Source: Takakia lepidozioides (taxonomy: Eukaryota > Streptophyta > Takakiopsida > Takakiales > Takakiaceae). Taken from it: DNA of 64,000 nucleotides. The position numbers were made by a program, and so were the translations under genes. The DNA is taken from NCBI GenBank assembly GCA_030704615.1, contig CM060731.1:45074001-45138000 (forward strand). Direction: 5' to 3'. The notes under the pieces were generated by a model that saw only the letters and a program-made list of their open reading frames with translations, was not told the origin of the DNA and did no database searches. This document shows positions 35,900-47,500 of the stretch, in pieces (the first letter of the stretch is position 1; every line of letters starts with the position of its first letter).

Positions 35900-37207
35900 G
35901 ATGAGCAACACAATCTGGCTTTTACAACTACGGAAAGCCATGGCTTTCACAACTATATTCATGACTATTAGTGGTAACTTGCCAAAAAAATGCACGAATT
36001 TTGCGATCCACAGTCGTCATCGTGTCTTCATGTTTAACCAACGTGTTGGTCAACAACCTTTGACCGCATAGATTTTGAAGGCGTATATGACTATCAATGA
36101 TGATGGTGTCTATGAAATGTAACTTGACATCAGATTTGAGTCGTACATAATTTCTGATTTCGTACGTAAAATGTTGGCACGCAAAACATGGTCTTTTATC
36201 TTGGAGACAACATTTTTCAACCATGCTCTTCGGACATGCCACAAGCACAAAATCTCCATAAACAGACTTACTTAATTTAAGGATGAACGACAACTAGGAA
36301 ATGCATTGTCGTGAAAACGGCCATACATGAAGTGGATGACACATAAAACATAGGTGGCAGTTGATGAAACAATTTATGTAATTTCATTCCACCACGACCA
36401 CTTTATGGTGCATGACAATCCTAAAAATAAGAGAAGCAGACCTGATGGCGTTTATCCCAGTATTTGCATCGTCCACAATGAACGCATTCGGACGCCAAAG
36501 CGGATGTGCCTTAATCATAATGTAGGTCTATTGTCTTACTCCCTGCAATGATAACATATGCCATAGATTCCATTCAGCCACTCATCGAAGACCACGATGG
36601 TATATAATGGATCCTACAACGTGAGGTCAGTCATGATTGGACAACCAATTCGTTAGTTCATATGTCAATGTATTATGGTAGACAACGTAAATTCAAATTC
36701 AAAATAAGTCTGCACCATCTGGGAGAACGAGAACAGCTCACAACAAGATTTGTGTACATGATTGAAGGTAAGGACGGATAGGGAGGATGATCGTGGGATA
36801 GAAGATGTACATGGAGCAAAACTTAGCATACATAAGAAAAATGACAATTGAGCATATGGGGTAGTACATGACCTTCTTTTCATTTCACCGAAGGTGGCAT
36901 GACATGCAAAAATTCTACCATGTCGGAGGTCAAGCATCTGTTCTTTCTGCCATTCTGTTTGAATGCCCGACACAAATTGCAGATCAAGCTTGCGATTGCT
37001 TGATGTCCATGTTGGCTGGTTGACTTCTTCTTGATAATAAAAGACACTGTTTGGATTCTCGACCACCCACGTGTGGACATTTCGAGCATCGTTAGGATGT
37101 TTTTTGAAAGTCTCATCATCACATTTGTTGGTAATGATTCTGATATCATGCGACAAGAGGAATGTATCTCGAGTAACCTCCAACCCGCCTTCCATGATGT
37201 CTTTCAC
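35900..37207 (-). pseudogene. Decayed MULE-type transposase
   Basis: On the minus strand the blocks fall in the order of MULE transposases. An N-terminal block (37,207-36,880) carries RNVHTWVVENPNSVFYYQ, FVSGIQTEWQKEQML and CHATFGEMKRR; the last corresponds to the DATFG motif with the first catalytic Asp replaced by His. Near 36,500 the segment FIVDDANTGINAIRSA matches the second acidic block. At about 36,260-36,200 LCLWHVRRAWLKNVVSK is the classical WHVRRAW stretch. A C-terminal CCLQDKRPCFACQHF at about 36,170 resembles a SWIM zinc finger. Frames are broken between blocks. Protein-like minus-strand segments at 37,480-38,450 may belong to its N-terminal part. Confidence 0.65.
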
Positions 37208-38521
37208 TTTTTGGGTGGGATTTGCAATAATCTTGTTAAGAGACAGTCATAGGGGCAATTGGTGTAGGATCCATGCTCTCATATCGTTACTAAGATGAGG
37301 ACATACGAAAGTGTGTCATGATTTCTCATAGGAAGGGCGGTGAACAAGAACACGTTGTTGACGTGGTTCTTCTGGTAGTACACCAACATAGCGATTGTGG
37401 GGTCAAGAAAACATTGTTTTACTATGAATTTGCATGTATAACCTCGTTTCATGCCCTCCCCTCCTTTGTTCCTAGTTATTTTTCTTTGTTTTCGTTTTGG
37501 TTCGGCTGATAGACATAGTTGACAACTTTTGTGCTGGTTTTTTGGGAGGAGGTCGCTTCCATTTTTTGGCGGCCATGTCTATTCTGATTTCCATAACCGC
37601 CATGGTATGGTCTGTAGGATCGTAAGAGCAATGGTACATGAAAGAGAAACAAACATAGCATTAGGCAAACAATACAGGTGTACAAAGTTGCATTGTTGCC
37701 CTACATGAACCATTGTAGAAACACATGAAAAGACATATACATACAAACCTTGTCATTTGCAAGCAGCTGTACATCCGTGGCACTTTCCTCATTGCTGTTG
37801 TTGGTGAATTTACAAGGGGCATCTGAGCGAGCCGACACTCCTGCAATGAAGTCTTCAACTCGATCCATAGAACAAACGCGACATCAAATGTGGCCGCACC
37901 TCCGTGGCATTGGGACCTCCACAATACATGGTGTGTGCAAGGGCCCGAGGAAGGGGTTTGCAATGTGCTTCACAATTGTGCGACCAGATGAGGAACAACA
38001 ATGTCTTCTGGGGGACGGTGGCATGCGTGTGCACATGGGTTTGCAATTGATCAAATTGAAAGAAAAAAAATGTACGTATTTGGAAGCATAGTGCAACATA
38101 ACAGTGTGAGAGGCAAGATTTCAATTCATGACATCAATGCAGATTTTAAGGGCAAGAACAACCATCCTCTTTTTGCAAATTGAAATCTGGGGTTTGAATT
38201 TAAAATCCCTTCCATAAATGAGGCATGTATTTCTCAATAGCGTCTTCAGTGCTATCTACCATGCATTGAAAAACAATAGCGTCTTCACTACCTACCATGC
38301 ATGTTGCCTTGTCCACCAATTGGATTGCCATGATCAAGTTACGTTGAAATTTCAAGCCTACACAGAGACGTTTCTTGTGGTTTTGTTCCTTTGTATAAAT
38401 GGGATGCTTACTAAACTGACTAAGACATGCCACTGTGTCAAAAATGTGCAAGGCAAAAACATGTACACATATACAGAATCCCTTACAACAATCAACTTAA
38501 ACTGGAAAACCGATTTGTGAG
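37208..38521. other. Possible 5' part of the MULE relic and APC7 3' flank
   Basis: Minus-strand segments such as NQNRHGRQKMEATSSQ (about 37,600) look protein-like but have no recognised domain. The end next to 38,522 should contain the APC7 3' untranslated region. Confidence 0.3.
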
Positions 38522-41500
38522 CTACAAAAAATCTTCCCCTTCAGGGTCGCCCTCTGCATCCTCTCCTTCATTGTCCTCTTCCTCTTCCAATGCATCTGGG
38601 TCCACACCCTGCTTGACCAGAAAAACTCAATAACTCCAGGTTAGCTGCACATAAAAACCTTATGAGGAGTTTTATGAAGAGAACAATACAGCTCTAAAAA
38701 AAGCTGCAAGGCCTTACATATTCCTTTTGTCAAGAATGGCTGCCATCAAGTCCCATAAGATTACCTGCCAGTAACCCAACTCCAAGAAAACCAGGGAAAA
38801 CTGCCCACATAGCTCTCCTCATCTGACAATCACAGCTATCTGTGCACCAGCAACATCCTTAAGATAAGAGAGACATCGGTTTTGAGTATGGAGCCAAAGT
38901 CTCCATCACTTCCAATCCTAAAGAGGCTTGTGTGGTAAGAAACAGCACCTTCATCTGTTTCTCCAGCCGCTCAATTCCCTTCTTGGCTGCCTCATTAAGT
39001 GGATTGATGCTGCCAGGAGCACAAAGGGAGCATTTGATTAAGCGACCATGAGATATTCCATTAGACTGCACTTGTAAAATCTTCTACTTCGGAGCTAAAA
39101 TGTAAATGTCATCAGTAGAAACGGGAGAATCTTCCATCTTGTCACTCTCAGGGGGCTGCCACACACTGACTTTACCTCCCCCATGAGGAGAATCTGAAAG
39201 TTAATTAGCAACAGCAGAAGTTCTCTGCTGAGTAGCCTCTCAGAAATTGACTCGCTGCTTCAGCCCTCTTTAGTCTCATGATTATGGTCAGTAGGTCCTG
39301 CGAACTTTTACAAAACAGGTAGCCCTGTGATATAGGGAAGATGCTACATGTCCGAGATAGATTTCTGAACATATTGTCCCCAGCTCTGTTACTGTAGTGA
39401 TAGATGAATCCCAAACAAGCTAGCAATCAAAACATGAGTGTCGGAATAAGAACCTCAGAGCAGCCTGGTAATGGGAGAGGGATTCGCCAAGCTTATCAGT
39501 CGCTGCTAGAATCTGAGCTAGCTTTGTGTGCAAGGCATCGTCTGCACAGTTTTTCAAATACCGTTGCAACAACACTGTAGCATCCTCATTTCTGCCCTCC
39601 ATACCATGTAGATCAGCTAGGGCAAGCACAGCACCCAGGTACCCTGGCTCTAGCCGCAATGCCGATTCATAGAATTTTCGAGCCTGCGTCAGGATGAGAA
39701 ATCTATTTTGAGAATCTGGGAGAACCTTCAGAGTAATTGATGCCAGAAAATAAACCCTGCAGCAGCTCTAGCCTGGCCGACATACCTTTTCTCGCCCGTC
39801 AGGGTTGTGGGCATAGACATCGCCAACCAGCGTGAGGGCCTTGGCTGAGTGTTGCATTGCTTTCATTGCCTCCCGTGCAGCAGACAGTGCTTCTTTATGC
39901 TTAGGGATTGCCAAATAAGCTCGTACTAAACCTGACCAGCAGAGATACAATGTTATCAATAACAGAGGGTTGCAAAAGTAACTATAGGCTGAAAGCTTAT
40001 AGATGGAGAGCATACAGTTACACTAAAAGCACATTGTGTGGCCCCCTCTTTTCGGTTCCTCGACAGAGGATTGTAAGTTGTATCATTCCAAGAAAACAGT
40101 GCACCTACTTATTGAGATCTCACTTAGAGTTGGCAGGCGGACACCACAATAATGTAGAACAAGCATACAGCAAGGGCCAATCAACAAGGATACGGCGGCA
40201 ACCTTGGTATGACCGGAGATCTGCCCTTAGTGACTGGGCTCGCCTGAAGGCCATCACAGCTGCCTCCGAGCGATTCAGTGACAATGACAAGTTCCCCTGT
40301 GACCAATATAGAGATTTGAGCTCATGAAGGAGATGCAAATTTAGCCTTAAGACACACAACTGCATCAATAACCACTTGTTTTCCAGGTTCCCAGTTCAGT
40401 ACCCTTCCACCTTTTATGCAAAGGGTATATGTATATCACAGGGGTAAAACATGATGTTCTGTTCACTACAGCAAGTCAACAAAACAGCTGAAATACTAGG
40501 TCTATGAGCCCCGGCTCATTTGGGAAAACCCACATGTATAATTCAATTCACCGACCATCAGAAGACTTATGAAAGTATACAATATCAGGCCAGTTCAGGC
40601 AAAAGAAACAACCAGAGGCCCTGAAGCTAACTGGCCTTGTTTGTGAGCCAGCCTGATGCATGCAAATTCATAATCAGAGATGCTGCATGAAAGTTTGGGT
40701 TACAGCGAGAGGATCACACCTTGACAATATACGCAGTTGTGTGCCTCTCATCAACCCGCATGCTCTGTCCATGCCAGAATTCAAGAGGAACCCTCAGTTG
40801 CGATGGATTATTATTCAAACTTGGCATATGAAGTTCTTTTATGGTTGATCCAAGTTAATATTTACTTCTGATCACAGAGAGCGGCCAGAAATGACTATGT
40901 ATACAGGGAGAGAGATTGTACTCATAAGACGTTGTTTGCCGTAGCCTTGTGGCCATTGACCCCGCGCCCAGTTTGAGCGGGAACAAAAGGAACAGAACCT
41001 ACCTCTGTCAGGGGCTGACGTTGGTAGTAAGACTTACCTTCATATAAAGAATTAATCCGGGTTTTCCAGATATCCTCTAGAAATCCCTTCACACAAGCAT
41101 CAATCTGCTGTGTGTGATTTGCCCAAAAACTAGGCCTCAGGAGGGCCTGGGCTTTTGGCTCAGCCTCGAGACTTTCAAAGTTGGTAAACAGGGGTACAGG
41201 CACAATTCCCTTGATAGAGTTGAAGAGAGTGTCTCTTTGGTGAGAGAACCCCGGACAGTGTATCAGAAAATGAATACTGTCTTCAGATTGCCCACACAAC
41301 GGGCAATTGCACTCTCCCTTTCCTCTCTGCTTCTGTTTGCTGTTCAAAGGTAGGCTTCCTGCCCTGAGTTTAAATTTCAGTCTAGTGCCGAGAGTGGGTA
41401 GACCCTTGAGGTCATCCAAGATGTCCTCCCCCATGTCACTGACTGGAAACAAGTTCAGGGAAGTTTTCTGCCTAACTTCATTTTCATCAGACAATCTCAT

Positions 41501-44500
41501 GGCAACAGACATGGCTTTGGACACTACAGCCTCTATGTCAGATTTATCCGGCAGGGTCAAGACTTGCGGATCCAGGTCCAGGTCCTTGAGAATCTCTTCT
41601 ACTCTCTTCTGCCAGGACTTAGCCTGTTTGACAGGGCGGTCCTGTTTCCAAGATATAGAGTCGATTAACTTAGGATATCTGGTGTTGGGCATATGTTGCA
41701 GCTGACCCCACCATCTGACCTTGAATTCATCTCGTCGGGAGCTTAAGGATGGAATGCCAAACTCACCCCGAACAGCCACATTGGCTGTTTTGGAGCATGC
41801 TGACATACACTCCTTAAGCACCCCCACTTGAATGGATTCTAGAGACTTAGCCTGGTTGGAGTTATCAACCCATATAGCAGATCCGTACTCCAAGGCAGGT
41901 CTAATAACGCGACAAAGCATGGTTTTCTTAACCTCAGAGTTGACCCCTCTGCAGTGGAAAAATTTAGTGAGCCCCAGAGCTTTGCCCTTGCCAGTTTGAA
42001 CAACTTTCCGGATATGTGCATCCCAATTACAATTGGAGGAAAACTCAACGCCCAGGTAAGTGTAGGAAGGGAGGACCGGGATCTCTTGGCTACCCCACTG
42101 CCACTTAAGATCACTTCCTCCCTCTCCTCTGTCGTTGAATGCTACCACTGCACATTTGCTGACATTAGCCTCTAGCCCCCAAAGATCAAAGTATCTCTTC
42201 GCGCAATCAATCAACTCCTGGAGATTGGTTGGAGTCTCCCCTATGCCTGCGAAGTCATCCGCAAACATAAGGGCTGGTATGGTGGTATCACCCACCCTTA
42301 ACCCAAATCCCTCACTTTCCACATCCTCGAGGAGTTGATTGACGAAAACATTGAAGAGCAGAGGGGAGAGAGTACATCCTTGAGCTACACCTTGGTCTAT
42401 GTCAAAGAAGTTGGACTTCTGTCCGTTAACAGTGACACAGCTTTTGGTGTGAGCATACAAGTTGTGGACAACTCCCCACATCTTTCCCTTGATCCCACAA
42501 GACCAGAGGCGGAACCATAGGCCATCTCTCCACACTGTGTCATAAGCCTTTTTGACATCCAGGAAAAAAACATAAGTGGGTTTCCCTTCTTTTTTCCTTC
42601 CCTGAATAACCTGGCTTAGAGTGAAGATATGATCCACACAGCCCCTGTTTCGCCGAAAGCCAGCTTGGCCTTCGTGGAAACAACCTCTAGACTCCAGATC
42701 AACCTCGAGACGAGTACTTATAACTCTGCAGAATGTCTTGCCAACAGCATTGAGGAGCGTGATGCCACGGTAGTTCCCCGGTTCTTCTCTGTCACCCTTC
42801 TTGTATAGATTGACAATGACCCCCTGTCGCCAGCGAAAGGGGATCATTTCAGTCTTCCAGATAAGGTTAAAGAGGAGAACTAGGGCCTCTATCATGGGAT
42901 CGCCACCGTGCTTGATAAGCTCGTTGACAATACCATCAGGTCCACCAGCTTTATATCCATTTAAATGTTCAATTGCTTCCACAATCTCAGAAGAACTAAT
43001 GGGAGCGTTATAAGCCATTGAAATATACTCCAGTTCATCAGGGCTGTTTTGAATCATAGGAACAATTTTTCCAACTGTGTCCCTCCATTCAGCAGAAGAC
43101 CCCTCACTGTTAGACCTAGAAGTTCTGCCAAGGATACTGTAGTGATTTTCAAAGGTTTTGACAATGTCAACCGATGAAGAAACCACTGCACCTTTAGTAG
43201 TCTTCAGCGCTTGTACTTGCTGACCGTTTTTAGGCTTGTACACACGTTGAAGGCCCAACCAGAATTTTTTGTCATTACCACCATGGTGGTTTGAGTTTAT
43301 TTCACTGTATAACTTATCCCAGTATAATTTCTTCTGAGACCTAACAAGCTGATTGATATCTTTACGGAGCTGGTAGTACCTCGCCCACAATTCTCTGTTG
43401 GTTTTCAAATTGCAGCACTCTTTATAGAGGGCTCGTCTCTCAGCTATCTTGAGTTTGATCTCATTGGTCCACCAATTAACAGCCCTACCGCAGACAATTA
43501 GTTTCCTCCCAATGATCTTGTCAGCCACGGAGGAAACGAAACTCTCGCAAGAGTCCACTGCTCTTTCGACTTCATTTCTTGCGTTGTCAGAGCGAGACTG
43601 AAGTTCTTGGAGCGATTGGACAAAGTGAGGGAGAGCCTCTTGCAAGGCCTGGACGTACTCAGCCTTGACCTCCTCATTATGGAATTTTTCTATGCGCCAC
43701 TTCCGAATCGAACGTTTCACAGATCTCTTGGTGTTGGGAAAACACCTTTTGATCTCAGTCCAAACCAGGAAGTGGTCAGAGGTACCAATATCAGTTCTGT
43801 CGATCAACACATTGGCACACTGGGGAAACAAATTTTTGTCCATTATGATATAGTCCACAATGGAACGTTCCCCAGTTTGGGATTTCTCACGAGTCCACTG
43901 CACTTGGTCACCTCTTGTCCTGTTATTCAAGGTCAAAAGCTGAAGCTCTTCCAGACAGTTAATTAACCGTCTGCCATTAGAATTCAGCTCGTCCTCACCA
44001 AAAGGCCCAATGATATCGTCCTGATGGAGCCCTTTGCCCACCCGGGCATTGAAGTCACCCAATAGCACTACCTGACCTTTGGCAAGGAACGAAGCACAGT
44101 CCAGCTTTACATCTTCGAAGGCTTTGTCTGCGTCAGCACTAAGGGTCCCCTCTGTGGGCATGTAAACACAACCCACAAAGAGGTCCTTCGTACTCATGCC
44201 GCCCTTCAGATTCAGTTTTAGCCAGATACTATGCTCGTACCTCAAACCCTTGTTGATAATTTCACAATTATCAAACAAGAACTCACGGACAAAGAATCCA
44301 ACCCCTTTTTGACCGCGTTTGGCAGAGACTGCCTTGAGAGTACACATCCTACCTGCCCATTTATAACCATTGACATCTCCAACCAGTTTATCCGACGTTT
44401 CCCATGTTTCTTGCCCAGCACAGATATGAATATCATTAGTCCGAAGGACTTGTCCCACTTCGAGTTGTTTCCTTTGGTTAGTAAGCCCTGAGAAGTTGAA

Positions 44501-47500
44501 AGTGGCCAGCCGCAAGCCAGCCCTTTGCATGTGAATTGTTTGTCGTCTAGGTAGAGAGAGAGGAAGAACATACAGGGAGAGAGAGAGGAAGAACATGCCT
44601 TGTCAGCATATGTGAGAGCCCTCATCTTGTCATCTTTCATTTCCCAGTAGATGGCTGATGCTACCCAGACCTCTGGCCTTGTGGGATCAATGTTGAGAAG
44701 GTCATGAACAAGCCGGTTGAGTTCTGCCTGGTTGCCCCGCATGCGAAGGAGCATTGCATATTCATCCATGCTTGTCACATTGTACTGGTCAACCTGCCGT
44801 GCCTGTTTGGAATCCGTGAAGCCTGAGAAGTATATCAACAACCGAAGCTAGCAAATCTTCACTAATTCCCATCCTACTACAATTCTCAGCATTTCTGCAA
44901 AGCTGGCTAGTTCCATACAGATTTCACTCTCAGCATGATCTCAGGAGATGTGTCCTTGCACAATCACAAGCACTAGCAGAAGCAGTGGAGAAGCAGTGGA
45001 GGAGGAGGCATTCAAAATGAAGGGGAAGGGGGTCCAGATATATATTACTAACGTATAGATTACCAACAAGACGAAGGAACAAAGGAGTGCACCCAGATAA
45101 AACAAACGTACAAAAATAACAACTCTCAAGGTAGGAAAGAAACCTTCTCAAAGTTATGGACAGCTTCGTCAATCCTTCCTAGTGCTGTTTCTCCCTGAGC
45201 AAGGAACCACTCTTTGTTATTTCCAGCAGTGCCTGCAACTCTCTCCACAGGCAAGACCTCAGATTGAACTTCAGTAGAAATCCTTTTCATGTAGCCAGGG
45301 TCCACTCTCTTGTAGTGGTCTGTAGGCTTCTTACTTCTTTAATTCTGTCATAGACATTCTAAGGTTTCTTTCGCTCTCTCTCTTGTGCTACTTCCTCCGT
45401 TTAGTATGCCTTCTTTGTACCATAACTTCCATGGGGGTTTAGTGGATGGTTTAAGTTCCTTTTGCTGACCAGTTGTTTCACAAAGTACAAAGATTCCTCC
45501 CAGGACATGTTAAACATGGAGACTCTGCCCCATTCATTTACACAAGCAGGTGCCATCCTCACCAGAACAAAAGGAGGATGATCACATAGTTCCATGTGCA
45601 AAAAACATGGGGACTCCGAGCCAGCTTACACCAGAAGACATATCTACAAAAACACCTTCCTCATCATCAGACACAACAACAACATCTCTCCCAAGGAGTT
45701 TGGGAAACTTCAGACTTTGTCCTCACATTCCACAGATTGACACAAAGAAAATTCCGAGGACAGGATTTCCCCTATAGTCCTACACATGAAAGGGAAGACA
45801 ACATCATTTCTCTTCTTGTGCCTTGCGTACTACAAGATGCAGGGGACATATTGGGGTTCTTTACAGCCTCCTTTTCCATGCAGAGGGAGAACCCAACGTG
45901 CTTAGCAGCTTACCTGCAAGAGGCACTCTGCTTTTGTGTAACATTTAGAGTTGAGTTTCTCAGCAGCTATGGCCGATGTCTATTGGTTATGACCACTAAA
46001 TCCTCACAGTGTTTTAACCCAGACAATCCATATTGGGTCTGGATGGACCCTCTCTGCTAATGTTCAGGACAACTTCCATTGTAACAGATTGAGAAATCTG
46101 CTCACCTTGGCGATTTCTAACAAGATGTGGATATTGTTGGGAAAGCGCTGTCCAAGAGAGTTGAAATTCTCCAGCCCTCCTGTTCATTCCAGCAAACCCA
46201 CAGCGTGTCTGTCAGATATGGCCTTGCAAAGCCACATGATCCATTATCCAAGGTAGCCAGACTTATTCTCCCCACATGGGCGCTGGGTAGACTTTTACAT
46301 GTGGCCCTTGTGGCGATTCTGGAAAAATTAAAAAAAAAAACACTGAGCATAATTCAATAATGTAACTTGAATTAAGTAGTAAAATCTACTGTACCTTTGT
46401 AATCATGTGCTGCAATGCCGCAATGTCCATCAGCGAACCTCTGCAAGACATTACAAATGAGCAATCAGAGACTTCCATCAGGGCTCTCCGATAGCACACA
46501 TACTTCACTAGGTCTTACAGCTTCAGGCAGGGCTGTGCTTAATCAGACAGAGGATAGATGGACAAGTTTTTTTTACATTTGATAAGAATTGGGGACAAAA
46601 AAATCAATTCTTACCTGTAACCATCGCACAGGCTCATAATGGTCTGTTATCGGCCGACCACTTTTACTTTGGCCCTGCACATTATGAAATGCATTGAATT
46701 CTTAGCATAACCAATTAGCAGGAAGTATAGAGAATCTGTTATTCGTCGATAGAAGCAGCGACCACATTCACATCATTGTACACATGGAATGCGTGGAAGT
46801 AATAAATTTGACTTCTTTTCTTGTTCCTCTCTCTAGAACCCCTTCAAGCATGTCAGATCCCAACCTGAGGAAAAAGAGTGTGTATCTCTTTTGAAGCGAC
46901 GCCTAACTCCGCCAATGCCACGATGGCCTCCAACACATATGGACATTGCCTGGTATCACCATCCAACTCTGCTATAAGATACGTGATTGAGATACAACTC
47001 CAATTTGAGGTTTAGCGTTGTCAGCTACTGCCCGTACCAAACCTTGAAATATTTCTCCATTGAGGGAGTGCGATGCCATTGAGGTGTCATTAGCAGCAGT
47101 AAGCCTTTCAACAGCACTGAGGAAGTATTTTTTGCTACATTTCATTACAGTACTCAAACTCAAATTCAATATTGAAGTTTGGGTGAATGAAGAACAAAGA
47201 GAGAATATTACTGATCAAAGAACCGCACTTGGTGCGTCCAGTGTGGCATTGACACTCTGAAGACCAGAATAGTACACGGGTGGGTTTACTAGATCCAACA
47301 ATGAAAGCAGGCACAAGGCAGTGTAAGTATATAAAAGCCTAGGGAAGCAAAGAAAGAAAACCTGAGGCATTCTCGGTATGATGCCGTGGCTGCCCGGTCA
47401 TAACCGGTGACTCGATAGAGTTTAGCTAAAGTCAGATTTATTCGCAACGTCCTTGCTTTTGATGGTATGCCCTCCATCTGCGATCTCACAGCTATAGTAA

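Noticed and set aside
40922-44596. ATG at 44,596 as the LINE start
   Set aside because: It lies outside the element, in APC7 exon 12/intron 12 sequence; the ATG at 44,530 is inside.
44930-45129. Small minus-strand hydrophobic frames in APC7 intron 11
   Set aside because: They lie in an intron and do not match APC7 or any known protein.
46972-47169. Minus-strand frame with VERLTAANDTSMASHSLNG as an extra APC7 exon
   Set aside because: Exons 6 and 7 already join in frame to the conserved sequence and this segment has no counterpart in the family.
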